DNA of 64,000 nucleotides, from assembly GCA_031472005.1 (NCBI GenBank), contig PZJY01000011.1, forward strand, positions 1,798,001 to 1,862,000. Direction: 5' to 3'. The position numbers were made by a program, and so were the translations under genes. The DNA comes from Tetracladium setigerum (taxonomy: Eukaryota; Ascomycota; Leotiomycetes; Helotiales). The notes under the pieces were generated by a model, which had not been told where the DNA came from, did not search any database, and saw nothing but the letters and a program-made list of their open reading frames with translations. Shown one piece after another: positions 24,078 to 36,369 of this stretch; the stretch's first letter is position 1, and every line of letters begins with the position of its first letter.

Positions 24078-27000
24078 CCTATCTGTAGATGAACAGATAC
24101 GGCGACAACGACAACATCAACAGATGGCAGCTCAACAATTGGCAGCTCAACAACAACAACAACAACAACAACTGGGCAAGCCAGCAGAGCCGCCTAGCCA
24201 TGGGGTGCTGGCCTGGATGGCCGGGAATCTGGCCGGAAGGAAAGTAGATGATGAGGAGGACTCCCTCCCAGCAGCCGGTTTATCTAAACTTGAACTTCTC
24301 ATCAATTCTACCATCTCACAGGATCAAACGGGTGGCCTAGAACAGAGTCGAAATCTGGCGTTGGCTGCGCTTGCCCAAAAACTATTGAGTATCCAGGAGT
24401 TGCCGCTACAGAAGCCAGATCTGACTGCAGGAAAAGAATCTGTGAAGAAGATGGAGTCTTCAACCAAGGCTAATACTTCCCCCACCCCAAATTGGGATTA
24501 CCCATTCCCACACCCAAACGAGGCTCGCAGAATGTCTCCACCTGTGCCAGAGCTAAGGCGAGGGTCAGTGCATTCTCGATTCTCAGATTTATCCAAAGCT
24601 GTAAAGTTCTAATCCTTATCTCAGAAATTGGGACGGATTACCTAGTCCTCCTCTCTTTGACTTTTCTCAACCCGCATACGGGGGAGGAAAATATCCCACC
24701 CAAGGAGTTCCTGGTGGTCCTTATCCAGGTTATGGGAGAGCATATCCTACCACAGATCGAAGATATCCGTCAGCATATATTAGCGACTCAGAAGAAGAAT
24801 GGCAAAGTGGCGGCGAAGAAGATAGAGAAATCACGACAACACAAACTCTGAAGCAACGGCGAGGCAAGGGGGATGAAATACTTCGTGAGGATTCCTCGAG
24901 AGACGATATGACTGCATACCGACAGGAGGCATTACAAGCCACTGATACTGACTTGAAAGCTGCTGAGAGCTTACTCTCCTGTTTGACGGCAGCGGAACAA
25001 GAGACGTTGGCTCTTTCTGAACTGGACCCTATCGCCTATTATTTCGCTTACCTCAAGAACAGAACGCCCCATCAGGTTAACTCTCCGGCAAATTCTCGAC
25101 TAACTGAATTGCCAACCAATAGTCATCACAAAAAATCAAATCATGAAAATTATCGAGCGGGTTTGTCAAGAGAATTAACTATAGCGGAGAAATTGAAAGA
25201 ATTGAGAGAACGCATTTCGCCAGAAGAACAGCTGAGGTTGTTGGAAGCGACAGCGAGTGGCCACAACGGACCAGACATTATAGAATCTCATACCTTCGGC
25301 TCTATTGACGCAAATCCGCTTCATGGTCAACCTGGTAGACCAAGTGAGTTTCTGTCGTCAACAGTTTCGGTCACCGATCAGTCCAAATCTTCGAAGGCTC
25401 CAACAATTATTTCAACGAAAACTCCAGTAAGTGACTATGCCTAGCTGGAAGTATTTACAGTAATTGAAGGGAAATCAGGATCACGATTCCGATAACGAGT
25501 CCATTGCCCGTTCCAGCGTATCGAGTGCAAAGATAAGCTCTAAATATAGAACCTCGGTCGGATATCAACGAAGCTTCAGTGGAAGAAGCTCCTTACCGGT
25601 TCTAGCCACGCGCCAAGAGGTAGGTTATTCGTCGGTATGGTACAACGGTAATCTCATCCATTCGATAGAAGCCAATTTCACAGCCCAGCAAAGAAGTCCT
25701 AGACAGTGGGCTCGACAAATGTGAGACATCCAGTCAGAAAGACTTGATTCAAAACAGATCCAACACACCGAAGGAGCAAAAGTCGAGAGCGTTATGTCGA
25801 CCATCACCAAGCCAGATTTCAAGTGACAAAATTCGAGCGAAATCGGATATGGTTCCTTCCATCCTAAGAGAAAATGAACCTGCAGTGGAAACTTACACAG
25901 AGAATATCATCTTACCTTCTCCTGCCGCCTCTGAGGATAAAGAGACTGAACGCCATCAGAAACAGAGCGAGCCATTGGAATCGACAAATAACCTGTTCGT
26001 CATTCGATTATTACAACAACGCATCGCAAAATTAGAGCAAGAAAAGAAACCAGCCCTCAAGCCGTTAGTTTTGGAGGCTGAAGAGGCATCGCGGGTGCAG
26101 ATAGTCTATGAGGTTCACTGTGGCCAGAGAGGTTCTGTCACCCGTTTCCTTGACAAACCGCTACAATATGGAGATGACTTGGACCACGGATTTCATCTCC
26201 ACGGTCAGAAACCGTTTCCCAACGATGTGGATCTCTTTATCGAACGTCAGAGGGGCACCCTTTCTTTCTTGGCTTACACTGAACTGGAATGCTGCAAGCC
26301 AGAGGTGTCACATGATGAAAGCCCGGATCGAGCAGACGAGGAAATTGATACCCGGGAAACACAATTGGCTCGAATAAAGCAGACAATCCGAGTCACGTCA
26401 AAAGCATTGGCTAACTCATTCGCTTTCCTGAAGAAGAAATTTCCTGACAAGCTGAAACATTTTCCTGTGTTCAAAGTCGGCACGCACATATCATCTCCTT
26501 TCCTGTTTTACTACGCCAAGCGTTCTTTCATGATGAGTTTAGATGGCTTACCAGAGAGTCATATGGCTCAGATAAAGTTGTTTCGCGGACACGTCGAAAG
26601 CACCTTCGGTGCCGAATTTGAACGAGTGGACGCCTTGATTGCAGAAGGGAACATAGCGGCTCAGTATATGACTTACCTCTTTGAGCCGGGCAACGTGGTA
26701 ATCAATCGAAAGGGAGATGCCTATTTGGGCTACGAACAGACCGACTGGCCTGTCTTGGAATTTGAGAACTCTCACCCAGGTCTGTACTCATATCCTGTGG
26801 TGAGGAAACCTAAATCTTCACCCTCTGGTCCCCACTACATTCAAGCCTTTCACTGGTGCTTTGAGGGGACCTTTTCAAAGAACGAGATAGAGATTTCAAT
26901 TCGCTTTGGAGACCCCAAAACTCCTGTAAAACCAATCACAGATCTGGAATATTTTCCGCTACGATTTGCTGGAATTGACACCGAGGAGGAGCTCCGCAGA

Positions 27001-28703
27001 AGAGGGACCATATTTTGGGATTGCCGTGTACGCAAGTACGTGAGCTATAACGTCCTCTCAGATGCTCCTAACAAAGTAAGGATGAATCCATTGCGAAAAT
27101 TGAGCATTACTAAACGAATTGCTTTTAGCAAAAATCGGATTCACGGTACATGGTAGATTTGGATACGTATCAGAAAATGCATCAAAAGACTCGCAACATG
27201 AGAAACGATGATCACAATCTGGGTGACATCAGATTGAGTCGAGAAGAGATGGATGCGGAAGACCCTCCTGGAGGCAACTTTATCCTCCTTTTGCCAAGTA
27301 CAGTGAGGGGCTTCAATATGCAAGCGAAACAATGGGGTAAACGCTTCCATGAAGAATGTTCGCACTTTGACGCTTACACATTACTGCAGTTGAACTTCAG
27401 GTAGATCGAATATCTGACGTAGAATGGAATAAAGAGGCTTTCGCTTCTCTGGTGGTGGATCCATCCGTAAAGGAGTTGATTACAGCTTTGGTAACCAACA
27501 AATTGGCTACCGAGAAATCAACAGATCTGATGGACGGAAAGGGAAATGGTATGTGTTTGGTACCTTTTCCCGACACTTAGTGTACTAACATGAATGACCT
27601 AGGTTTGATCATCTTGCTGCACGGGTATGTTGCGACCAATCTTCTGATGAAATAGTTTCTGACAGCTAACTTTTTAACAGTGGCCCAGGGTAAGAATTCA
27701 CTTGTTCACTGATTTAATTTTCGCCTCTAATTAGTTATTTAGGACAGGGAAAACACTAACAGCTGAGAGGTACGTCTGCTTTCGGAATCATGTTATCGTG
27801 GCTAAAGAAGGATCACAGTGTTGCCGAATTTGCTGAGAAGCCTCTTTATCGCGTCACGTGTGGAGATATCGGCACCAACCCAGAAGCGGTCGAGGAATAT
27901 CTTAAAACCGTTCTTCTTCTAGGAAAGACGTGGCAATGCGGTAGGTCAATCACGCTGCGCTACTGATAACCGCTAACTTGATAAGTGGTGCTTCTCGATG
28001 AGGCAGATGTGTTCCTGGAACAACGAACCCTTCGAGACCTGCAAAGAAACGCACTTGTTTCTGGTATTCTCTCGTTCTTTTTCGTACTCTAAGCCATACT
28101 AATACGAAACTCTAGTGTTCTTACGTGTGCTTGAATACTACGACGGTAAGCTACTGTATCCTCAATTGAAAAGAAAAAGAACTCACCCTTCTCATAGGAA
28201 TCTTAATACTCACCAGCAATCGTGTCGGCACCTTCGACGAAGCCTTCAAATCCCGAATTCAACTCGCGCTCCATTACGATAGCCTCAAAGAAGCACAACG
28301 TCGCTCCATCTGGGAGAACTTCATTAAACGTCTAGACGGATTCGAGACCCACCCCACCCTCTCCAAAACCGCCTCCTTCCCACTCAAAGGCCCACCCCAG
28401 CGACAAGAATCTTTCGCCAGCAGAGCAATACCCTCATCTAAAATCATCATACGAGATCTTGGTGTCGACACTGCCGACTTAACGAAACATCTTGATGAGC
28501 TGGCTAAGCATAAGATCAACGGGAGGGAGATTCGAAATGCCATTACGACAGCGAGGCAGTTGGCTATTTATAAAAAGGAGAAGATGGCGTATGTGCATTT
28601 GCAGCATGTTATTAAGGTGGCTGGGAAATTTGATAAGTATTTGTTTGAGTTGCACGAGAATATTGATGATAATCAGATCATGCGGGAGGATGGTGTGAGG
28701 TGA
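23640..28703 (+). CDS. Large AAA+ ATPase with N-terminal polyQ region (DUF7025-like middle)
   Basis: This protein has a C-terminal AAA+ module of the fungal family with a DUF7025-type middle domain; cellular role unknown. Exons are 23640-23829, 23885-24563, 24625-25426, 25479-25619, 25684-27075, 27129-27336, 27390-27548, 27603-27624, 27681-27689, 27743-27769, 27819-27940, 27986-28063, 28116-28145 and 28198-28703, giving about 1454 residues from this ATG. A polyglutamine tract lies near residues 105-130. The middle part (about residues 740-1040) ends before the AAA+ core. Walker A HGGPGTGKT (about residue 1197) is split by three introns. Walker B VVLLDEADVF (about 1251), sensor-1 region ILILTSNRVG and an Arg-finger segment FKSRIQLAL follow. 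All junctions hold frame. The true N-terminus is probably in an upstream exon; 23640 is the first ATG in frame. Confidence 0.87.
24008..24076 (+). repeat. (CAA)n(CAG)n microsatellite encoding polyglutamine
   Basis: A run of CAA triplets changes to a run of CAG triplets, all in frame in the AAA+ gene. Further CAA clusters flank it (about 23935-24170). Confidence 0.95.
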
Positions 28704-29936
28704 GGGAATACTAGTCACGTCTTAGAAGGATGGGGATTTCTAAGTATATGATCTAGGTAATGGATTGAATTTGTATATGGTGTCGGGCTATGCTTATGAT
28801 TTTTTTCCCCCACTCTTCTGCCTTCTGGCTTTTCTTATCAGACGGTCTCCCCGGCAGATCTCTTGGAGTTTGCACACCGGAACTTAGAAGTGGATTTCTG
28901 TGACCCGAGTTGATCGAATCTCTTTTCTCTGACATTGTTTATGATATTCTTGATATTTCTCGGTCAGATATTTATAAGAATTTGAAGAACGGGCAATCGA
29001 CTTGGTAGTGAAAACTGCGACAGGCAATAGGGTGTTGGCAAAACGATGAGTGGGATACACCCACGCATGCGAGTCTCCAGCTTTCAAATCTACCTAACTT
29101 ATGCATTTCCGATTTACAATGGCGTCTTGGTAATATGATTTCCCCCTTTTCCTCTTTTTCAATCGTTGCCCTCCGTGAATTTGAAGGTGATTGACTAGCT
29201 ACATCGTTTATTCTTCGTCTTTGGGTCTAGCAAAGTAGGTGTTGACTGCGAAATCATAAGAAACGCCCTTGCTAGCAGAAATTTTAGGATTGGATCTCCT
29301 TTCAGTACTCAAAAGCAGATAATTTTCTCTTATAATTCAGTTCGTATTACGTTTTGATTGGTTTGGATTGTCAAAACACGGCAAATACAGTTGGTAACTT
29401 GGCATTGTCATTTTTTACCCAATGCAATGTGGCTTTTCAGCCCTGGTATTTTCATAGTAATAGATCCTAATTTCTAGTTTAGAAAGCAGGGTCATTGATA
29501 AACCTAACAACTCATTTCAATATTTCGGCCGCAAGAAAACAACACTATGGGATCTTTCATTTGTTCAGCTGCCAAGATAATGGCGCTGGTTCAACAAAAC
29601 GACAGACGGGAGAATAGCGCCACCTTTGAAATGAAGAAGTCCAAGGCAATACATTAATGTGTCCAAGGGTACAGTTTTTTCTACTTCCAAGACTTTTCGA
29701 TCAAGCCACGGGGTAACTTGGATCCTAATCAAGGTCCATATACGGATTATAAAACCTCTAGACGTACCCCGCTGTGATAACAAGTTTTCCCTTGGGACAA
29801 AAGTTCAAGGGGCCTAGAACCGTGCTTGCACTTATTCGAAGTGCTAGCAACAATGTCAACACTCTAATGGACTTCAAGCGAAGACGATGTACATCTTCTG
29901 CCGCCCTCCCCCGCACCTATACATCAGGAACCCGAA
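28704..29936. other. Intergenic, no gene recognised
   Basis: No convincing coding pattern. The left side should include the AAA+ gene 3' UTR. Confidence 0.5.
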
Positions 29937-31983
29937 ATGCAAGACTCATCTGGCCGTTCACCATTCGTTCGTTCTAGGGTTCAACAAGTCGGATTCTGGA
30001 ATGTGATTATCATTTCCGGAAGCTCGCTCGCCAGCCTCCTGGTACTGATATACCTTGGCTTTCTATGGTCATGGTCACTGGAGCCCTTATCACTACAACC
30101 TACTTTATGGCGCCGTGTCGTGCTCTCTAGGTCTCTTCCGATCTCCGTCACACTCTCCACAGCAGTACTCCGCACAACCATGGCTCTACAGGCAAGCATC
30201 GCATTTTCGATCATTGCGGCCCTTTCGCTCGAGAGGTCGACAGTTCCATTGCGATTTGCGCCGTTGATGCTCACACTGCGAGGTTTTGGCGCGTCGACCT
30301 ACCAACTCCTGCAATACCTATGGCACACCTTTCGTTCCAATGCTATATATAATTCGTGTGCGCTTACTCTGGTAGCAACGACAATGGCATCACAACTAGC
30401 CTCGACGTTGTTAGTCTCCGACTTGGCCCCTCAATTTGTTGTTGATGAAGCTCAAAAATCGGCCATGATGGTGGGAAAGACTGTTCCTGTCGTTATGCCT
30501 CCTGATATCGGAGCGCAGTACTGGTTTTCTAGCTTAGACGAGTACCCCGTATTTGCGGAAAAATCCGAGTCTCCAGCGAACCGTGAAGATTGGAAACTAG
30601 ATGCCGGGCCAACTCTGCGTTCCTTTCCTCCCATCAGCGATTCCAATCAACGGAGTCTCCTGGAATCCTACGAAGGCTATGCAACGATCCTTGACACTAG
30701 ATTCTCCTGTATGCCGGTTGAATTGAAGGCTCGCATGATCTTTGGGACGTTACCAGTATCGGTCTTTTTGCATGGTAGCTTCCGAGTAGTGCTACCGTCC
30801 CATATACAATAGATGAAATCAACCGTTTCCGGGGCCAACTTTGAAAAGCAGGCCCTGGATGCGAATCAACTGCTCGCTAGCCTTACCAGATGTTAGCCTT
30901 TCCGACAAGGAGTGGGCCATCTCGGTTTGCGACATCTTTGATGTATCTAAGGCGTTTGTTCGCATGGATTCGCCTCTCAATGCAGATATCCAGCTTGCTC
31001 GACGTGCATGGTAATATCTCATCGTCAACACCACTGGGAATTCTCAGGAGTGGCTCGGAAGCTTTGAAAAGAACATGAATTGGCAAGACACAATTTCAGA
31101 GCCTTGGTTTTTGTCATCCTCTCCAGACAGCCCGAAGCTTTCGGTTGCTCTCAGTTTCTTTGTAGCGTCTTCCGCGGTGGTCACTACTCCGTCGGTGATG
31201 ATGCAGGGAGTCGAGAGGGCGGAGCCCATTGCGAAATGGAATCCAGAGCTCTCCGAGTATAACGTATCGGGGATCAGCAAGCTGTACGCTGGGGCATGGG
31301 ATAGAAACTCGCTTCAGGAGAGGGGAGTTTTCAACCTTTCGCCCCGGTCAAACTGGACAGAAGGGTCGCTTGACACGATGGATTTCACCGGTGTCAGTTT
31401 CAAGTTGCATCTGCTCATCGGAGGATTGCTCCAAGGATTTGGAAACGACATTTCAATGGCGCTTTGCAGCTATTGTGAAGTTTTTGATCCGGCTACGTTG
31501 AGGGCACATGAAAGACATGTGGCGGTCTTTCAAGGGATTTTCAAGTCAACTGGCAGTCTTCCTCTCGCGCTGCAAGCGACATGGACAATTTTGGCGCAGA
31601 TGGCCTATTACGATTTCCTGCCGCAATTTAATATACAACAAGATGCAGTAACCAGATCGTTCACGGAAATCGTGATACCAACCAGAAGTTACGGTCTCGC
31701 ATCCGTGTTCACGATTACTACCATACACAATCTAGTTTTTTGTTCGCTCTTGCTGCTTTTCCTCCTGCGCACGCGCATTTCTTTGATTGGAAACCTTTGG
31801 CAGAGATATGGACAATTTGGCGCGAGTGTTTTATCAAAGATATCCATTAGATCTACCATTGCTTTGGACAGTGAGGTGGCGAAACATATCGAGGAGAGCT
31901 TGGGCGATGTAAGCGTACAGCTGGTGTACGACATGAGAAAGAGACTCTCTCGACTTGAACAAGCTCCACTGAAAAAACGGTGA
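29937..31983 (+). pseudogene. Multi-pass membrane protein of unknown family, interrupted
   Basis: Two long open parts flank a broken centre. The first (29937-30812) has an N-terminal membrane helix (VIIISGSSLASLLVLIYLGF), then a serine- and alanine-rich region and an ectodomain-like stretch ending near SFRVVL. The second (31075-31983, coding-like from about 30850) includes EWAISVCDIFDV, NTTGNSQEW, a WTEGS region, a membrane helix (TTIHNLVFCSLLLLFLL) and a basic C-terminus. Between them the frame changes near 30790-30850. A TAA at 31012-31014 interrupts a Trp-stop-Tyr-Leu-Ile-Val-Asn context. A CAA-to-TAA change would explain that stop and is a RIP-type change. Such proteins are common in filamentous fungi without assigned function. 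An unseen intron could explain the frame change, but I find none for the stop. Confidence 0.55.
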
Positions 31984-32728
31984 TAGAAGATTGGACCATT
32001 AATACGAGCCCTGCAAGGACAACAATCCATTGTTGCGGGGTCATTTCTTCCACGCTCAACAATATTTAGACCTTCTCATAGGCTTAATCAAAGCTCTAAT
32101 CCTTGACGTCATTTACTGCATTCTAACATTCCTCATCTGGATGATTGTAAGGATTAGAAGAATGGGTAAGAGGCTCGTAACGAAACAGGTGATGGGGCCC
32201 TTGGCAGAACGATTCGTGGGATGAAATGCACGCATTATTCCCTAAATACAGGGGGTCCCACAACGATTATACGCGACGTCACGTTGTCAAACCTGGAATC
32301 CAAATCCAACGGCCATGAGAGCCGAGAAGTTTGTCTCCTGCTTTTGTTGTTCATATGCATTGGGGCTGAAGGCTTACGTGGAAACCAAAAGGCACCGATT
32401 GGATCAATGTACGGTCGGGTTTTTGGTTGGTAGCCCACGCCTGCCTGTAAGCTCTCCACACTTTGGAAGATACCCCAGTGCTCCAAGATTTACATACCCA
32501 AACACTTCCTGCACAACGAGAGTACAGCCCCAATTGTAAAATATATTCGCGAGATAATGAATCATCACTTTCACGACTTCATTTTCCACGTCCGTTTGAA
32601 GCCGAAATCATCTTTCCGTATCCTTACCACTCCATTCTTAAGACGAACCAACACTTGAATATAAAGTATGCACTTTCTTAACTTAAGACTGAAATACCTA
32701 TGCCCCACGAGTCAAATCACGAAAGGGC
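31984..32728. other. Intergenic, no gene recognised
   Basis: A short plus-strand frame near 32030-32223 includes a hydrophobic stretch and may be a remnant tail of the broken membrane protein. Otherwise nothing. Confidence 0.4.
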
Positions 32729-34083
32729 ATGTTTTCTACATCCCAAAAAATTCAAATGCAATATTATCACAAAATTGGAGCCGGTTGTCTCCAGTGCAAA
32801 GATCTGGATATCAAAGTATCCTCCACTTACTTTTCCCTCCGCCTGTCTGGTACTAACAACCACACAGTGCACAGAAGAGGAACCAGAATGTATACACTGC
32901 GTCCAGCATGGTGAAACTTGTACATACACATTTGAATCCTCCAATACCGGAAAGGAATCTTTTACTCCACTCTCAGATCCCCAAGAAAAATCTCCGGAAG
33001 AGAGTACTCTCAACCGCTCCGAGCTTGAGTTACTCCATCAATGGACAACCAGTTCATACCGAGGATTCACGGAGATGCCGAACGGTGATCATGATAACGA
33101 GTTTTGGCAGATTGAAATCCCGAAATTGGGATTTGAGTTTCCATTTTTATTGCACGTTGTGCTTGCCAGTGCTGCGTTGCATTTGTCTCTTGGACCTAAA
33201 ATCGAGCAGGGAAAAAGAGAGAATTATTTGAGTTTAGCTGCTGAACACCAGGAGGCTGGATTAACGGAATACTCACATATTCTTGCCGAGAAAGAGGAGG
33301 CCAGAATTAGCAACTCTGACGATGGCCAACTCAAGAAATACGACTACGCCATGATCATGTTCGGAAACATAATCTCGGCCTCCTCAATTATCGTGCCGAC
33401 TGGCAATAGCGGTGTGCCGCAGTGGATTGCCTTGGTTAAACAGGTCAGGAAGGTTCGTGTTTTTCGTATTACTGGTTTCCCATCTCTCCCATATGGGGCT
33501 CATAATTAATTGTATTTGCCAGAGCACTGACATCACAATACACACTTCCGAGGAAACAATAACAGCAGGCAGAGGGAACCCTTATGAAGTCTTAATCAAC
33601 GAGGATAGTAAACGCTACCGAGACGTCTTACTCGACTTCACCAATACCAGCGAAACTGGCGTCGACACCTCCCAAAACAACGAAGACTGGGTTTTCACTC
33701 TCCTTCTCCAAAAACTTGCCGCGACCACTTTACTTTCTGACTCTGAAAGATTCATTTACGAAGATGCAATTGTTCTCCTACGCCGGGCATATGCATTGCC
33801 TTTTCAAGCACCGTCCGTGATTTCCTCTCCCGGTCCAGGCATGAGGTTTGCCTTGAGTATGTGGCCTGAGAGCATATCTGAAGAGTTTTGGGTGAGATTG
33901 GAGGAGAGAAGACCGGTAGCTTTGGTAGTGCTTGCGTTCGTGACACCAGGAATAAAGAGATGTGAGTATTGTTGGTATATGAAAGGAGAGGCGGAGAGAA
34001 TTTTGAGGGATATAGAGCGGAGATTGGGGAAGAAGAGGGAGATTGGACGACTTGGATTGAGTGGCCGAGAAGTAACATCATAG
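32729..34083 (+). CDS. Zn2Cys6 transcription factor (fungal C6 zinc cluster)
   Basis: This is a nuclear binuclear-zinc-cluster regulator. Exons are 32729-32815, 32868-33452 and 33523-34083, giving 410 residues. The first intron falls inside the cluster. Joined, the six cysteines have the canonical spacing C-x2-C-x6-C-x6-C-x2-C-x6-C (CLQCKDLDIK | CTEEEPECIHC ... C). The loop after the second Cys reads KDLDIK instead of the usual basic KRRRIK type, so DNA contacts may be weakened. A later region (LHQWTTSSYRGF, FPFLLHVVLASAALHLS, LSLAAEHQEAGL) is the ARO/STE-like middle homology seen in sterol-regulator-like C6 proteins. The C-terminus (VALVVLAFVTPGIK, YCWYMKGEAERIL) also fits that group. Targets cannot be deduced. 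Confidence 0.88.
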
Positions 34084-34619
34084 AGATCGGGAATTAAACG
34101 GAATTAAAATACAAAGACGGGGAGGACGACAGTGAGCGTGGAAGAGTGAATACTATTATGGGTGGCTTAGAAATAGAAACTTGAAGTGAGTGGAGGTTTT
34201 CGTGCGGCCGTGAAAGCAGTAAGCCTTTCTGAGTGTGCAGTGGCGATAAAATAGAGAAATGCAAATTTCCCACGCCAATATCATGAGATTTAATTTAGCC
34301 GTTAGAGTCGCTGTGAGATCCTGACGGAAAGTATGCGCTGAATTGCAAATATTTTATTCTCCACCCCAAGTCTAAGCGAAATCTAAAATATCTACGCGAG
34401 CGTAAACAAAGTGGAGTAAAGGAACTCAAGTCCACTGTTCCCTAAGAAAAAGGGTTCAGGTAACAATTGAGATCCGACATCTGACTAAACCCATTTCGCT
34501 AATCCCCGCTTACCAACAGCAGCCCAATAGGTTGAAGTCAGGTTGGTCAGCGATCTCACCCACCCCAGGCCTCTACCATTGTAAACCTAATGCTGCCACT
34601 GTATTTTTCCCTTCTCCGC
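34084..34619. other. Intergenic, no gene seen
   Basis: Lies between converging genes. No coding pattern. Confidence 0.5.
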
Positions 34620-35340
34620 TTATCCGCAAGAAGGAGTATATCCTGGGAGCTCAATCCCGTCAAAACGAACAGTGACAATGAGTTCGTAATTCGGGAAGGA
34701 CGTGCCGGGTACGGTGTAAAAGTCCCAGCCCTGAGCGCTGCCACAGGCATATCAGTTAACGTTCATCAAGCTGGCGACACCTCCCATGTCCAAACAGCGT
34801 TGTTGCAGTAGCTTTGGTTGCGGACTTTGTTGATGAGTGATCCCAAGGTCCACATCATCTCTCCTCGCAGGCCAAGGTTGTTGTTATGGTTGCCGTAGGT
34901 TAAGATAGCATTGGAGGCGCCCCAGTAGTAGCTGTAGTAAGTATTCCTCTGGTCTCCGGATACCCAAGATGGCGAAGCGAAGCAGGCTTCATGGAGGCGT
35001 TTCTCCAAGCCGGTGCCGTGGAGTTCTCAGATGCGAGCGCGACCCCTGAGGAATCTTGAAGATGGACTCGCTTCCTGAGGTAAGATATCGGAGTCTGGAG
35101 TGATGGTGGGTTGGATCGTCGAGCTGGGAAATGAGTTCAGTAGATGTTTGCTGGTCTTGAGTAGGTTGTTTCATAGGATATATACAGATCGATTTTCAAC
35201 ATTTCAGCAATAAAAGTCTTCATCTCAGGCGAGTTGACATCAATAACTGGTCTTTTATCTTCTCTAACGACTGGGGAGCTGACAGCTGCAAGTGCGAAAA
35301 GTAGAGGCACAAGCTTGAAGCTGATACTAGAGAACTTCAT
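34620..35340 (-). pseudogene. Small secreted protein of unknown family, one in-frame TGA
   Basis: Exons 35340-35186, 35123-34781 and 34730-34620 join in phase to 203 codons. The protein starts with a signal peptide (MKFSSISFKLVPLLFALAAVS). The middle has CFASPSWVSG, YYSYYWGASNAIL and SYCNNAVWTWE, and the end has GWDFYTVPGTSFPNYEL and a terminal SCG. I recognise no family. A TGA at 35027-35029 interrupts the second exon between RARI and ELHGTG, although the frame continues well on both sides. No alternative splice I tried removes it. It may be a disabled effector-like gene, or the exon boundaries may differ. A strong TATA box lies about 100 bases upstream. Confidence 0.45.
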
Positions 35341-35442
35341 GATGGATAGAAAACTTTTCGAGGCGATATTGTGAAGGTAGAAGGAAGGATGGTAGTTGAT
35401 GGAGATAGCTGAAGTGAATTAATTCGAAGAAATACTGTCCCT

Positions 35443-35451
35443 TTATATAAA
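35443..35451 (-). promoter_or_regulatory. TATA box of the small secreted protein gene
   Basis: The palindromic TTATATAAA lies about 103 bases upstream of the ATG at 35340, a usual distance in filamentous fungi. Confidence 0.55.
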
Positions 35452-36369
35452 GCGAAGTTGTCTCGATCAGATGTCTACGAGTAGTCCATCGAGTCCATAA
35501 AACTATGCTGGCGGATTATTCAAGATCCAGCATTGTTCGATTTGCAAGAAACCAGCCTGGCATAACTTGAAATACGAAGTCAATTAAATGTCCAAAATCT
35601 CGTGTAGACCCACTTGGGATCTGGTTCAATAACCCCAAAAGAACGAGTATAGAAGTACATACTCTACTGTATAACATGGATGGTTCAAAGAATTGCTCCA
35701 GCTTGATCATCGAAGACATCGATTCAACTGGAAATTCTCATCGATTAAAACCCTATCATCCTCTCACTTTGTCTTGTTATCAACGATATCTGTATCCTTT
35801 TAGAGATCTGAAAGTACTTGCTATCTTCTGAAAGTTCGACGACAGGAATCATCTTTGAACGACAAAATTGTGCACGAGTCGAGAAGTTTCGAGAGAATAA
35901 GCCGAATGTCTAGATGTATTGAACATAATCAAAAATCTTGCTTCCATAAGTCCCGTTGTATGATACCTCAAAAGGAGATTCCTATTCTCCATGGAAGCAC
36001 GATGTTCAAGAATGAATGAACGACTAAAAAGGTCTAGTCCAGATCTAGATGCCAACACCATGTCAACATCACTAGAGTCTCGTGACTTCCAAGAGACGGG
36101 AGGTCACAATAAGGTCGCAACACAATTAGGCCGACTGTTGCAGGCAGTGGTGATTGGAGCCGGCCAACATGCGGCTAAACTCGTGCAGGAATACACTATT
36201 TGAAAACCGAATCAGAGGTCATTCTGTACGCCTCGTATTTAACAGAAGGCCTAGCTTACTTCTGGATGCAGAAAGTGATAAGATGATGGGAATCCTCAAT
36301 TCCTCGTGCAAACTTCTGAGGTGCACAGCTAACCTGCTGCGTTGCTTTGTGCCTCCCAGATCCCAGAAA
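35452..36369. other. Intergenic, no gene recognised
   Basis: Divergent region between the small secreted protein gene and the CFEM gene. No coding pattern supported. Confidence 0.45.

Noticed and set aside
29565..29783. Short minus-strand frame before the broken membrane protein gene
   Set aside because: No ATG, no motifs and no splice partner.
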